The notes below the pieces were generated by a model. The model was not told where the DNA came from and did no database searches. It saw only the letters and a list, made by a program, of their open reading frames with translations. A stretch of DNA of 64,000 nucleotides from Phoronis australis. Its lineage: Eukaryota; Phoronida; Phoronidae. Shown one piece after another: positions 51,801-63,800 of this stretch. Position numbers and translations under genes: made by a program. Position 1 is the first letter of the stretch, and each line of letters opens with the position of its first letter. The stretch is from positions 262,475 through 326,474 of the forward strand of contig NMRA01000490.1 of the NCBI GenBank assembly GCA_002633005.1, in the 5' to 3' direction.

Positions 51801-54800
51801 CGATTAAGTGACACTGTTTGATCACGGTGTCAAAACTGATTAATTTACAGGGATATTTAGATTTGTAATCTAAGTAATTAAAATGAGATAATGTCACTTT
51901 CTTCCGTTGTATTTAGCTGCACACGTTGACGGTCTATAATTACAAATTGCTGTGGTATAAACTAGAAGACTTTCACGTAGAATCTTTGGTTTCTGGTAAC
52001 TCACCAGGTGTTCTGACATGTTGCTCCTGAAAATTTGCGTATTTGTTGAAAGCGACTCAAATATGTCTACATGGCACTTTATTTTGAAAGCGCTTTATGA
52101 TAAAATCTACACATGAAGGCACAATATGGGAGGGACACGAGTGAAATTTTATTCTCTCGTTTTAGCCGTCACGATAAAGTAGTATCATTACTTTTCTTTG
52201 TCCGAGTCCGGTACCATGGCAACCACCAGACATTGTTTTGAAGAATTATATCCATTCTCAACAGTTTTACTAGACCTTGAATCTTTAAAACCGCGCAATT
52301 TTAGCAAATAATGTTTTTGTCGAAAATTAGTGAGATTTTATCGGGCTCTGCTAATAACGAATGTTTATTTGCCATGAAGTTTAGAAATTTTCTTGCACTT
52401 GGGATCTCTCGTGGTCATGGTTTTTCAGTTGCTATGCAACAAGATAGTAAGATAGCTTATATCTGATATCTAGCGGATTAAAAAATCCCCTTCTAATTGC
52501 CTCTTGTGAACTAAACAGAAATTTGATGAAGTCTTCCTTCGATAGTCAGTTAATCAGTTATTTCCAAGTGTTTCTGACGTTCATCAATATCTATATGAGT
52601 TGTGGATGGTGCTCTGTGGAGAGTATGTAATGTAGAGATGTCAGTTCATAACACATATTGATTCCTAGTTGGTAAGGGGATCAATTTAATTATTCTTGCT
52701 AAATATAGCTTGTCTCTTGCTGGGATAGTGTTTACAGCACCAGTTATGCTGATCAGAACTTGTCACATGAGCACCCCACTTATACTACTGACAAATGAAC
52801 AGTTCTCTTTTTTGAGTTATCATATGTCTTCCTTTAACTGGTACCTATAAAGCTGGAAAGGTGGTTCAACGAAAACTAAAAAGCATTCTGCAAAGATTAT
52901 GGATAATAACTTGTTCCATGATACTGAAATACTTGTTGAAACCTTGAGACAGCTTCGCAAATCTATAATTTGGATGTCTTTATTATTTTGAATTGCTTTT
53001 CCTTTCTTTAGTAGTTGCTAAAATATAAAATTTGGACAAAAGCGTGTTTTTCCTTATGAATTGGATAATAAAACCTGTGCCCTAAAAACTTTCTATATTC
53101 CTGGATATATTCTTGTTGGGGAGGAGGGAATTTTCTGTGTTTGTGAAGATAATTATGTTGTTTGCTTCAGCTGGCATGGACTAATACTTAGTGTTTATTG
53201 CTAGAGCCATAATGTCTGTAGTCATTAAGTAGTTAAAGAGCTGTATCATGTCATGTAGCACTATAAGCATTAGCTGTGTTCTCATGGATTTTGAAATCCC
53301 TGAACTGTGTCTGGGAAAAATTACTGTCAGTGTCTCCAAGTATTCCTACTGACTTCAGAATACTGTTATTTTTCTCACTCTGTTGGCAAGCATTGACATT
53401 ATACTAAGTACTTTCAATTGAGTAAACAAACCATGGTAATTTATTAATGAAATTTCCGGGTTTTTAGTTCACGCAAATAACTGGTAAATCTTCTCCCAGT
53501 GCAATATTTTCCTATTAAAACTTAAGCAAATGTGTAGAGGACAATGGGGAACAGGCAGCTGCGGCTCAATGAGGAGCCACTCCTCAACCAGCCTTCAGAG
53601 CTGTACTCTAGACCTTTGGGTGTCCACCATCTAATGCAATATTCTGAACTAGCCTGTATGTTTCTATCGTCAGCCTGTTCAACAGCTACTGTGTTGTAAA
53701 AACGACCATGTGATCAGTGACCTAATTGTGATAGGTGCACTTAATGTAGCAATCATGTTCATCTTAATTGCCATGTTGAATTCAAAAGGAGAATTACTAC
53801 CAGCACAATTTGTCATTAATGTTGAACTCTACAGTCTTGTGGAGTTATAGATGTCTGGGGGGGGGGCATTACCTTGTAAACCGCAATTGTCTTAACGAAC
53901 TGAGCATCCGTAATTTTACAAAAAAGACACGGAAATTACAAAAAAGACACGGTGGTCATGTGACCAAATTAATGATAGACTGATAAAAAGGTCAAGTTCT
54001 ACAGGCTTCCTACTTTCGGAATTATATACCTTTACCAAGTTGACATCTGTAGTCTGTGTGATATTTTGGTAACTGTACAGACTTGTTGATATGGTTGTCC
54101 CTAACCTTAACAGTTTCTCCTCTGTAATGCATTGCAGTGCAGTGGGGTGAAGTTATACTGAAACCACTCTCCTATTTTTAAGAACAGTCACCTGTAATTA
54201 CCATGTGAGCAGGTGCAGCTCATCACAACCTTCACCCTCATCAAGTCAGTCACACCTGTTTTATATTTATCACTCCGGTGGGGTTCTTAATGGACTTGGT
54301 GTAGATAACTCAAAACATCCATTTCAACTGTCTGTAATATTTCCTGTTCCTGTTGCTGATATATACCTGTTTGGGCCCTCCTGGAACTCTGTTCATTGAG
54401 TAAGGCACTTGCCCCCAAAACGATAATAATAACAATAATGATAATAAATATAAAAAAGAATAATTATAAAAATAATAGTAGCATCAGCAAAGGCAATGTC
54501 ATTGATATGATGAGGATAACAATTGTAGGGATATTAATAATGGTAATAATAATATTAATAATGATGATGACAGTTATAGTTGTGGTAATGAGATTGATTA
54601 TGATGATAATAATGATAATAATAGTAATAACGCATATATTGTTTATGCTTTCAGGAGCTGGTGGGAAGCAATCCTACTGAGAGGAACTGGCGCGGGATCT
54701 GTATCGCTCTAGTCGTCATATTGATTGTATGCGGCCTCATCACTACAGCGGCCATATTGGTCAACCCAAGTAGGTCCTACCTCTCATTATTGTTTGTTTG

Positions 54801-57800
54801 TTATGCAACTTCACGCAAGGCAGAGATTTTTGTGTTCTATTTCTGTGTTTGAGGTCTGTGAAAATGCACCTGGCAGTTTCATTGAGAACACCCTGCAGTG
54901 CATGAAATGAGCTTTTTAAAGGGCAATTTAAGAAGCCCACATGTATGCAATTTTAAAAATGACAGCTACCATTTTTAAGAATACATGTCCATGATTATCC
55001 CGGAGTCATTATTCCAGCAGGATATTGTGTTTGCTCCACAGAAGGGAATGGAGAATTAAGATCTGATCTTTTGCTGTGCCCGCCCACGTCAGATTCTATT
55101 GTTCCTATGGTTACTAAATAGTCTCCATGGGAACGGTAATTAACACAAAAAATATCTCCACGGTAACCAAGGATAAGTATTTTTTACTAAACGTCACATC
55201 AAAAACGGTTGCGCTCCCCTGTAATCTAAAGAAAGGCTAATTTTTTTGTAGTGGAACCGTTTGATTCATGTTTTTGAGTGGCTGAACCATGTGTTTTGGT
55301 TCTTCAATACAGAGAGCTATCACTCCTAATTCCCTATGATAACACTGTAGACAGAATGGAGCTCATTGATTGCTTCATCTGGAACATTCACTGCTAATAA
55401 TTTGATTTATTCCAGTTTGGAGTTCAGATGATTTTGGCTTAACCTAATTAGCACTGTTGTGGAGAATCGTTAACAGTACATGTGAGATAGTTCAAGTTGG
55501 TGTTAATTAATTGTTTACAGAGAAGGTGAAAAAATACTATGGAGAAAAGTTTTCGTTTGATGACATATTCCTAGCAAGAGATCTAGAGAAAGTATTTGAC
55601 CCACAGTGGTTTACAGGTACGTGGACTGTGGGGACACCTTTTGGTGAGGACTTGAGCTAGTTTGAGTGCACATTGGCGCTGATTATTCAAAGTTGTTGAT
55701 CAAGTTGTAAAACGAAAATCAATCGAATCATTGACGAAGTTAAATTAATAACTCTTTTGAATTGTAAATGTGGAAGTTATCAAGTCACTCTGTACTAATT
55801 TGTTTTTAATCTTTGAAATGCCCTTAAAGATACATAGTATATTTTTAAGTGGAATAGGCTTTAATCTGAAGGCATTACTTTGTGCTGTCAAACTTAACAT
55901 TGAATAATTTATCCATGTTACTCTAAGATTGTTTCTTTAATCTATCCTGTCGTCCACATGAACTCTCCTGTCAGTGTCACGAGGTGGCGCTATTTTTGTT
56001 GTAATATTTTCTCATGGGCTGTAATTCATTCCATGTTTTTGGCCTAACAAACGTACAAATTAAAGTTCTTGCAAGCACTGTTTTTATTGAATAGAGTGTT
56101 ACTCCCAGGAAAAGAATTGTGTTACACGAGAAAATAAGTACCAGTCGTGAGAGAAGGATCCGTACGCGGATCATGAGGCAGGAAGATTACGTGTCTCTGC
56201 TGGATTATCCGTAATTCTCTGATATTGTAACTTAAGCCCACTAGAAGTCTTAACTGGACACTTCGGCTACTCAGAGTATTTCTTATTTTTGTCTTATTGT
56301 TTATTTGGTTATTTTGACCTGAATGTCACGTGTTGTTCTTTCAGACACTGATGAAATTGCCTTCAGAAATAAAGAGGGACATGTCGTCGCATACAGCGCC
56401 ACTGATGGCACAGAGAAGAAGCTCATGGATGAATCATATCTTGTAAGTTAATCCTGGGTAAAAATATAAGTAGACCAAATACTGTCACTGACTGGTAGAA
56501 GGTAAGAAACAGCCCTGTAAATATGTCTGCAGTTATTCAGTCATGCATAAAACTAGTTGAGATGTGTTGTTCTAGTTTCCCTGCTAAATGGGGAGTGTCT
56601 TTGTCAATAAAATGTTGAGAAGGGTAGACTGATACCCATTAACCTCATGCAGAAATGCTGTGTATATTTTTGTCTGAGGATGAAAGTATGATTTTGACTA
56701 TGATCGATGTGTCTTCAAGTTGTAGTAATGTGTGGTTGCATCACTCAGATGGAAATCGATTTTGTTCTCAAAGCACAGTCAGATTTTTGCCATTACATGC
56801 ATACAACGGTGTATTATTGTTGTATTATTGTATTTCAGCGACAGCTGGACACAGACTGGTTTGTTGTATCCCCAGACAAACAGTTTGTCTTGGTTGCTCA
56901 CAAAATACAAAAGGTAAATTTTCTAATTCATTAGCAGTGATACCTTGTTCACATAATAGTAAAAACAAGTGTTAATTTCACAACAAAATTTGTTTCAGTA
57001 CAGTACAGGTTGTTCTGGAATAACTTAACATGCATTTGCAGTTTGGCACCAGTTGCGAAGGTGGTGCAGTTTGTTTTAGAGTACCTGTTCCCAGTACAGG
57101 TTGTTGTGTGAACGCAACTTAAATGCATGTGCAATTTGGCAGCAGTTGTGAAGGTGGTGCATTTTGTTACAGAGAACCTATTCCTAGTACACATTGTTGT
57201 GTGAACGTACCAAGAGCAAATCCAAGGTGTTATGCAACCAAATTGTCATTCATATATTCCTTATTTACAGGTTTTAAAGTTATGTTGGACCTTGTTGACA
57301 AACATCTAGAAAACTATATTTTGATTTAGAAAAATTGTAGATTTTTTGAAGTAGAAAGCTTGTAGAATTTGATTTTGAGTGTTTCCTAATCTGCCATTTA
57401 TTGGTCTACAGTGCCCCCTGTTGTGACCGCTGTTACCCTTCCTTCCGTAGGTATACAGGCACACAACGCTTGCCATCTACAAGGTTTACGATGTTGACAA
57501 GAAACGGCTGACCAATCTCTACCCTACAGGTACGCCAATAGAGTCTCAGGCCAACACACTGTTGCAGCTCGCCAGGTGGTCTCCCAAGGGCCACTCATTG
57601 GTAAGTAATCTGTGTTACTGCGTGACGTGTGAGTTGCTGGGGTCACAGTTTTCTTAAATTTAATTATTTTCTTAAAGGTAAGCAGTATCCATCTGAATAC
57701 TATATAGGCTCTTGCTTGTGTTTAGAGATATTGTGCCAGTCAGCTCAGTCGTTACTTATTATTAGTGTTACGTATGCAAGATGTATCCTCCCATCCACAC

Positions 57801-60800
57801 CTCCTACACTCATACTTTACTTGTCCTATTACGTGACTTGTTGCTGAGACAGAACATTCCATGCTATTCCACTTAGTTGAAACCCTGAAGGAATTGTGCA
57901 TACAGCTCTTTCATTCACACCGCGTTGACCTCTAGCTGACCTCGCATTCTCCTGATGCTGACCTCTAGCAATTTTTGAGCCTGTTATCGGCTTCGACGTG
58001 TTTTCATTTGACGAGGTTAGATATTATAGTTATATGATAAATACACAGATGTTTGGCTTTGAGAGTTCAAATATGGCATTCGTGTTACAGGTGTATGTGT
58101 ATGAAAATAATCTCTACCACACTCATGATCCCGTACAGACCGGTCATCCCGTAACCAGCGACGGAGTACCAGGGATGATATTCAACGGCGTGCCTGATTG
58201 GCTGTACGAAGGTGAGGCTCTGTCCAGAAACAACCAATCAGATTGAGCAGCAGTAACGTCCCTGCTGCGTAGTTGTGAACTATGTTATTGTGAAATTGGG
58301 AACAGAACTCAATCTGTCACCAATCCTTACTGAGAGATTATAGGTTAAACACCTTTGAATTTTGTTGCTTCAATATGTTGTGAGCATCACTTTCAAGACA
58401 TCAATGTCATACTTCGCCAAATGTAATGAGCGGTTAGGCTTACTAACTTACTTAAGTCTATATCACCGTGAGAATCCTTCTATGGCGTTCTATTCAAACC
58501 CGTATCTAGTACTGCTACTTCGGCCATTTTGTTTGTTCTCTGTTCTGGCAATGACGTAATATGGTGGGGGAAGACTACTTCACGTATCTTTGACTTTACG
58601 GCATTTGAGAGATTAGTCATGTTTTCTTATGTTGCTTAAGTGTTGTTGGAACTGTCTGGACATCGAAATACTTTCTAAGTAGATAAACTAAAGTCCATTG
58701 AAGGACTACTTTAAAGAAAATTTAAGGTCATAGTTGTGTTACAAAGGTTACAAATCAGGTGTTAGAATTATTTATAGGTTGATTGATTCACATACTCACC
58801 ACTAGGGGCGCCTCGAAAAACCTTTGCTTATGCAATGGCAACTGTTTTCCCACAATGCTACATTTCTGCCTCGCCAACCTATCATTTCAGTTGCAGCCAT
58901 TTTGCGTGCTTGATTTTGCCTGATCTCGCTCTTGCAAGAAGCTTGGTAGGGACAATGGCAAAAAAGTAGAGAAGCAGTGTAAATCTAGTGCACAATTATT
59001 TGATATCCAACCAACTTCACTGAATAATAATCTCAATTTGTATACTTTTCAGAGGAGATTCTTAGTTCTGATGGCGCCCTCTGGTGGTCGAGGACAGGCA
59101 AGCGGTTCTGTTACGCTCAGTTCAATGACACAAATGTTCCGCTGTACCAATTCCCATTGTACGGTTCAGGTGATTTGTCGCAAGATCAAATGGTGCGAGT
59201 ACGCTACCCCTCGGTAAGTTGATCAGCCGTGTTATAGTTACAGTGTTTTGCTGCTTGATTTTTATGAACAAAAGTTCGGTATCATTCAATGTGCAGCAGT
59301 ATATCTATCTTGCCATTTCCAGTCACATCAACAGGAGATATACAACGAGCCGTCTAATGAAGACTTACTCCATCGAGATCTTATTTTGAAAGCTTGTTTG
59401 TGTGATAAAGGTTATTCAAATTGGAACCCAATTTGCAGCACAGTAGGATTTCATTGGATCAAAATTTTCATGAAGAGCAAATGAGAAAATTTTACTTGAT
59501 TCTTTGAAAAGTTTTTATACTACGACTATCGTCAACAAACACATTGAGAGGTTGTGAACACTCTTGACAGTACAGTGAGAGGTTATGAACACTCTTGACA
59601 GTACAGTGAGTTGTTGTTGACACTCTTGACAGTACAGTGAGAGGTTGTTAACACTCTTGACAGTACAGTGAGAGGTTGTGAACACTCTTGACAGTACAGT
59701 GAGAGGTTGTTAACACTCTTGACAGTACAGTGAGAGGTTGTGAACACTCTTGACAGTACAGTGAGAGATTGTGAACACTCTTGACAGTACATTGAGTGTC
59801 TTAAAATAAAAAAATGACAATTTTGCTGTTATTTTGGTTTAAGTTTGTGTAAACTTTACTGTGCACATAAAGCAAGACATAGCATCAGGTGATTTCCTGT
59901 TCAAACACTACAAAATTCTTCAGTGGTATTGAGATCACTGAGACAAAAAATCTGATTGGACGTTTATGAGTACAAGTCAAGGCAGCCTATTATGTAAGGG
60001 TGCAGACAGTATTATTACTATCAGTCTTCTCTGTTTCTCGGTTGGTGTATTGGCGGTAAAAGTATGAGGAGATTGTGTTATTCAACAGTTCTGGATCATT
60101 AAGTGTTGCCCTTTAACAGGTTTGTCCCTCTTTTGCGGATTGTATGTCTGACCTACTTATCAAAATGTCAGCCACTCTTCAGTTAATGATCAAGGGAAGA
60201 ACATTACATTGCTCATCCAGCGCTGATATTTGTCAATTTCCTGGTGTCAACATTGCGACTCAAAGTGCAGTAAATCCCAAATTCGTCTGCATTACAATGA
60301 TGTTGCATAATAATTAGGATATGAGACTAGTACGTTTGCCTGTGAAGAAGCAGGACAAGTGCTTGGCACACATGTTGCATTGTGGGTAAATACGTTTGAA
60401 CAAGAGTTGTGCTGCGCTGTTTTAGGACGGGCCGTAACACCTGGTGACTTTGTTAAAAATAACTCCGGACGTACTTATGTTTTCAGGCGGGTGATCCCCA
60501 TGCAAACAACAATCCTACAGTAAAACTGATGATTGTTACCAAAACTTCCGACCGTGTGGTCAACGTGGAAGTCTCCCCACTACAGTCACCCTTCCAGAAT
60601 CGGTGAGCGGGCTTCCTTTGTCCAGTGCCAATTTTTCCTTAGGATGCTGGCGAAGGTTAATAGTACCTGCCAGAATATGACACGTTTACCCCATACGGGT
60701 TATTCAAATTCTTATTGACTTCAGCGGTAAATAACTTTTATCAGGATGCTGTGTACGTGTTATAGTCTGTTTCTTACTTAGTCATCCAATAGAAAAATGA

Positions 60801-63800
60801 TAAATTTGTCAAGAGCTCCACCTAGTGACAATCACTACCAAAGAAGATGGCAGCCAGACAACAGCCACTGAAAATTTCTAGTGGAAATTCTCAGTTTTCT
60901 ATTGAAGGGGTAGTATGAAACAGACATATTGACTTTGTTGATAATAATTACAAAATATATTACTTTTGTTCATTAGAACACGTGATACACAGAAACGGCC
61001 ACAAAATATTAGACTTGGATAAAAGAATTTTATTCATAAATATTGTAATAAGACGGTTTGGTATAATTTTTGTGTTTTTGACCAAGTCTCAGAAAGTACT
61101 GAAAGTGCTGTGATTGTTCCTGCAGACAACAGTATTACTTCACGGCTGTGACGTGGCGGGACGATGACAAACTAGTTGTGGTGTGGTTGAACCGTGCTCA
61201 GAACCATTCCATATTCACGCTGTGTAATGCAAGCACCGGTGAATGTACTGAGGCAAGTGTTTGTCTGTTGTGTGAGTCTGTTGAGGGTTAGGATCACTTG
61301 TTAATGTGTCGATATGGATCCTGGCGGGGTTCTGTTGGCGGGGTGATCATTATATAATACATAAACATGCTGTTCGGTTATCTTACTGATATTTTGCCAT
61401 AATAAAGGAATACTTTTTCACAATTATAGCGTAATTGACTCGGGGTAGCTGTGAAGCAAGTTGTCTATGAAAATGTTCCTGGTGATGTGTCTCTAGGTGT
61501 GCTTACGTCATTGTTGTGGAATGGTGTAGGTTAATTCTTTAATTACAAGTATTGTTTTCAGATCCAGCATGAAGAATCAAAACACGGCAAAGGTTGGGTG
61601 GATGTGGTGAGTTCTACTTTTTTCCATTCCGTGCGACCCATTTTGAGTGTCGTAATCGTTCCCATGCAAACTGTGTTTCCCCCTTAATCACCTCCATCCT
61701 GCCAGAACACTGACGCCATTTTGTGGAAACATTCTCTGAAAGAAGCTTTGTTGAATCTGACAAAATGAAACCAAATCGAAGACCGTAAATTTTGTGGAAA
61801 GTCTGTAAAACTGGCATATTTCACATATTATCGAAGCTGTGTAGCTTATAAGCAACAAGTGGAAAACAAAAACGACACCAGATTGTACCTCAGAAACGTC
61901 ATTCAATATTTGCAACTATCGTCAGTTATAATAGTTAAACAGAATAGGACAAACTGCTATAACATAATGTTCACGTCACATCACAGTGTACCTCTCAGCA
62001 TGGGGAGTCTGTATGTTTGTTTTGCACTGTGATGTCATGTGAACATTTTGCTACAACAATCTGTTCTATTCTGTTTGACTATTGTAACTGAGAATGATAT
62101 TTCTCTAACATCGAAACAACCTTTTTATGCTGCACTCTAGTTATCTATTTCTCACTTCTAATTTATCCAAAAACTAAAATTACTCAGACGTCTGTTATGG
62201 ATGTTGTTATGCATTTGTGTAAACTTTTGTTTCCATGGTATTTTCAGTGAATTGTTGGAAATCAGAAATTTTGCTTTAGCTTAACTTTACTTGAACTCAT
62301 TACCATACTTATTGTTTTCATGAATGAATTCAAAAATTGTGTAAGTATTAAAACAAAATGATAATTTGAAAAACTTGCAAAATTGCTTTTTTCGATTTCA
62401 TCTTAAACATTTATTCAAAAGACAGGAAAAATTGATCATGTTGTTTTGCTTAGAATGTACTTTTCTGTTTTGCTAAGTTTTACTACAAGGACACGGTCAC
62501 GTGACCCAACTAATGACAGACTTGTGCTGTAAGAGAGAAATTTTATGTGCTTTTTAGGTTCAGAATAAATTGATATACCTTTACTGGGTTAAAATCATAC
62601 ATTTTGTGGTTATTTGGCTAAATACAAAGATTTGTCAATAAGCCCTGCATACCCTTAAGTGCACTATAATATTTGTTCCTACAGAGCCAGCCTCCCTTGT
62701 TCAATGGTGCAAGAGACGTGTTCTTCCAAATACTGCCTGACCGGCTAACCTCACAGGACTACTTCAAACACATAGCTAGGATCACTGTCCCAGTAGGTAG
62801 TGTGCAGGCGTGTTTCTTATGAGTAAATCTGTGCCATGTAAGACCACTGAAATTGGCGACACAGAAGCTAAGATTTTGCGAGTGAGCTCGATACCTTGGT
62901 GTGGTAGACTAGCAAAATAGCCACCAATGAAGTAATTGGTCACGGAGGCTAGGATGTGGAATTATGGGAGAAATGTGCAGTCTCGATTTCAAAAATGAAG
63001 ATTTCTGGCCACAACTGCAAGTGTCTTGTAGTTTTAGAAGTCAGCTCTGTTGGTCTCCTCATGCGATCTTGATGTATGTTGTTTACTCACATTATATTTA
63101 AAACGGACGCCTGATAGTGGTTACAGTCCCTTTTAAAACGCACTTTAGCATTGACCCATTCATAATGTAAGGAGAAAGCTTAGTTTTAGATGGCAAAGTT
63201 TGGCCATTCTTGTATTTATACTAGTAACGCTGTACGGCATAATTTGGTTATGTATTCTTAGACTGGTAACATTTGCTCATAGGATGACAAGGCTGGTGAA
63301 CGAACATTCATCACTTTGGGTTTCTGGGATGTTGTAAGCTTGTTGGCTTACAACACCAAAGAGAAGCTTGTATACTACATCGGCACTGGAGGTGATCCAC
63401 GCAAACGGCACCTGTACAGGTGAGTGTGCACCTCAACTAGTGTAATCCTGAAGATACTGGTTCAAATACTGACCACTGTTTTCGACCAATCACGTGGTAT
63501 CTGACCACTGTTTTCGACCAATCACGTGGCATCAAATCACATTTCTATGATTAAGCCAGTCAGCTGTAAACCAATGTGGTATTCAACCAAGTGTTTTGAG
63601 TAGGTTTACTCGATTTCGTTTCAATGTCACAATTTCCTCAACATTCTCCACACTACTCTGGCTGACAGTTATACTCTTTTGGTTTGAATATTCACTGTGT
63701 GCTGATGAGTTAGGCATGCATCTTTTAATTTTTTATTTATTTATTAATGTAATATTTACAATGAGGGTTGGTCTGTCATGAAAGTGGTGTACTCAGGGAT

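Noticed and set aside
59583-59792. Repeating cysteine-containing minus-strand frame
   Set aside because: It is an artefact of the 31-bp minisatellite in the intron between exons 8 and 9.
62793-62798. Alternative donor GTAG|GTAGTG for exon 12
   Set aside because: It would shift exon 13 into a frame with an immediate TGA; the donor four bases earlier keeps the frame.
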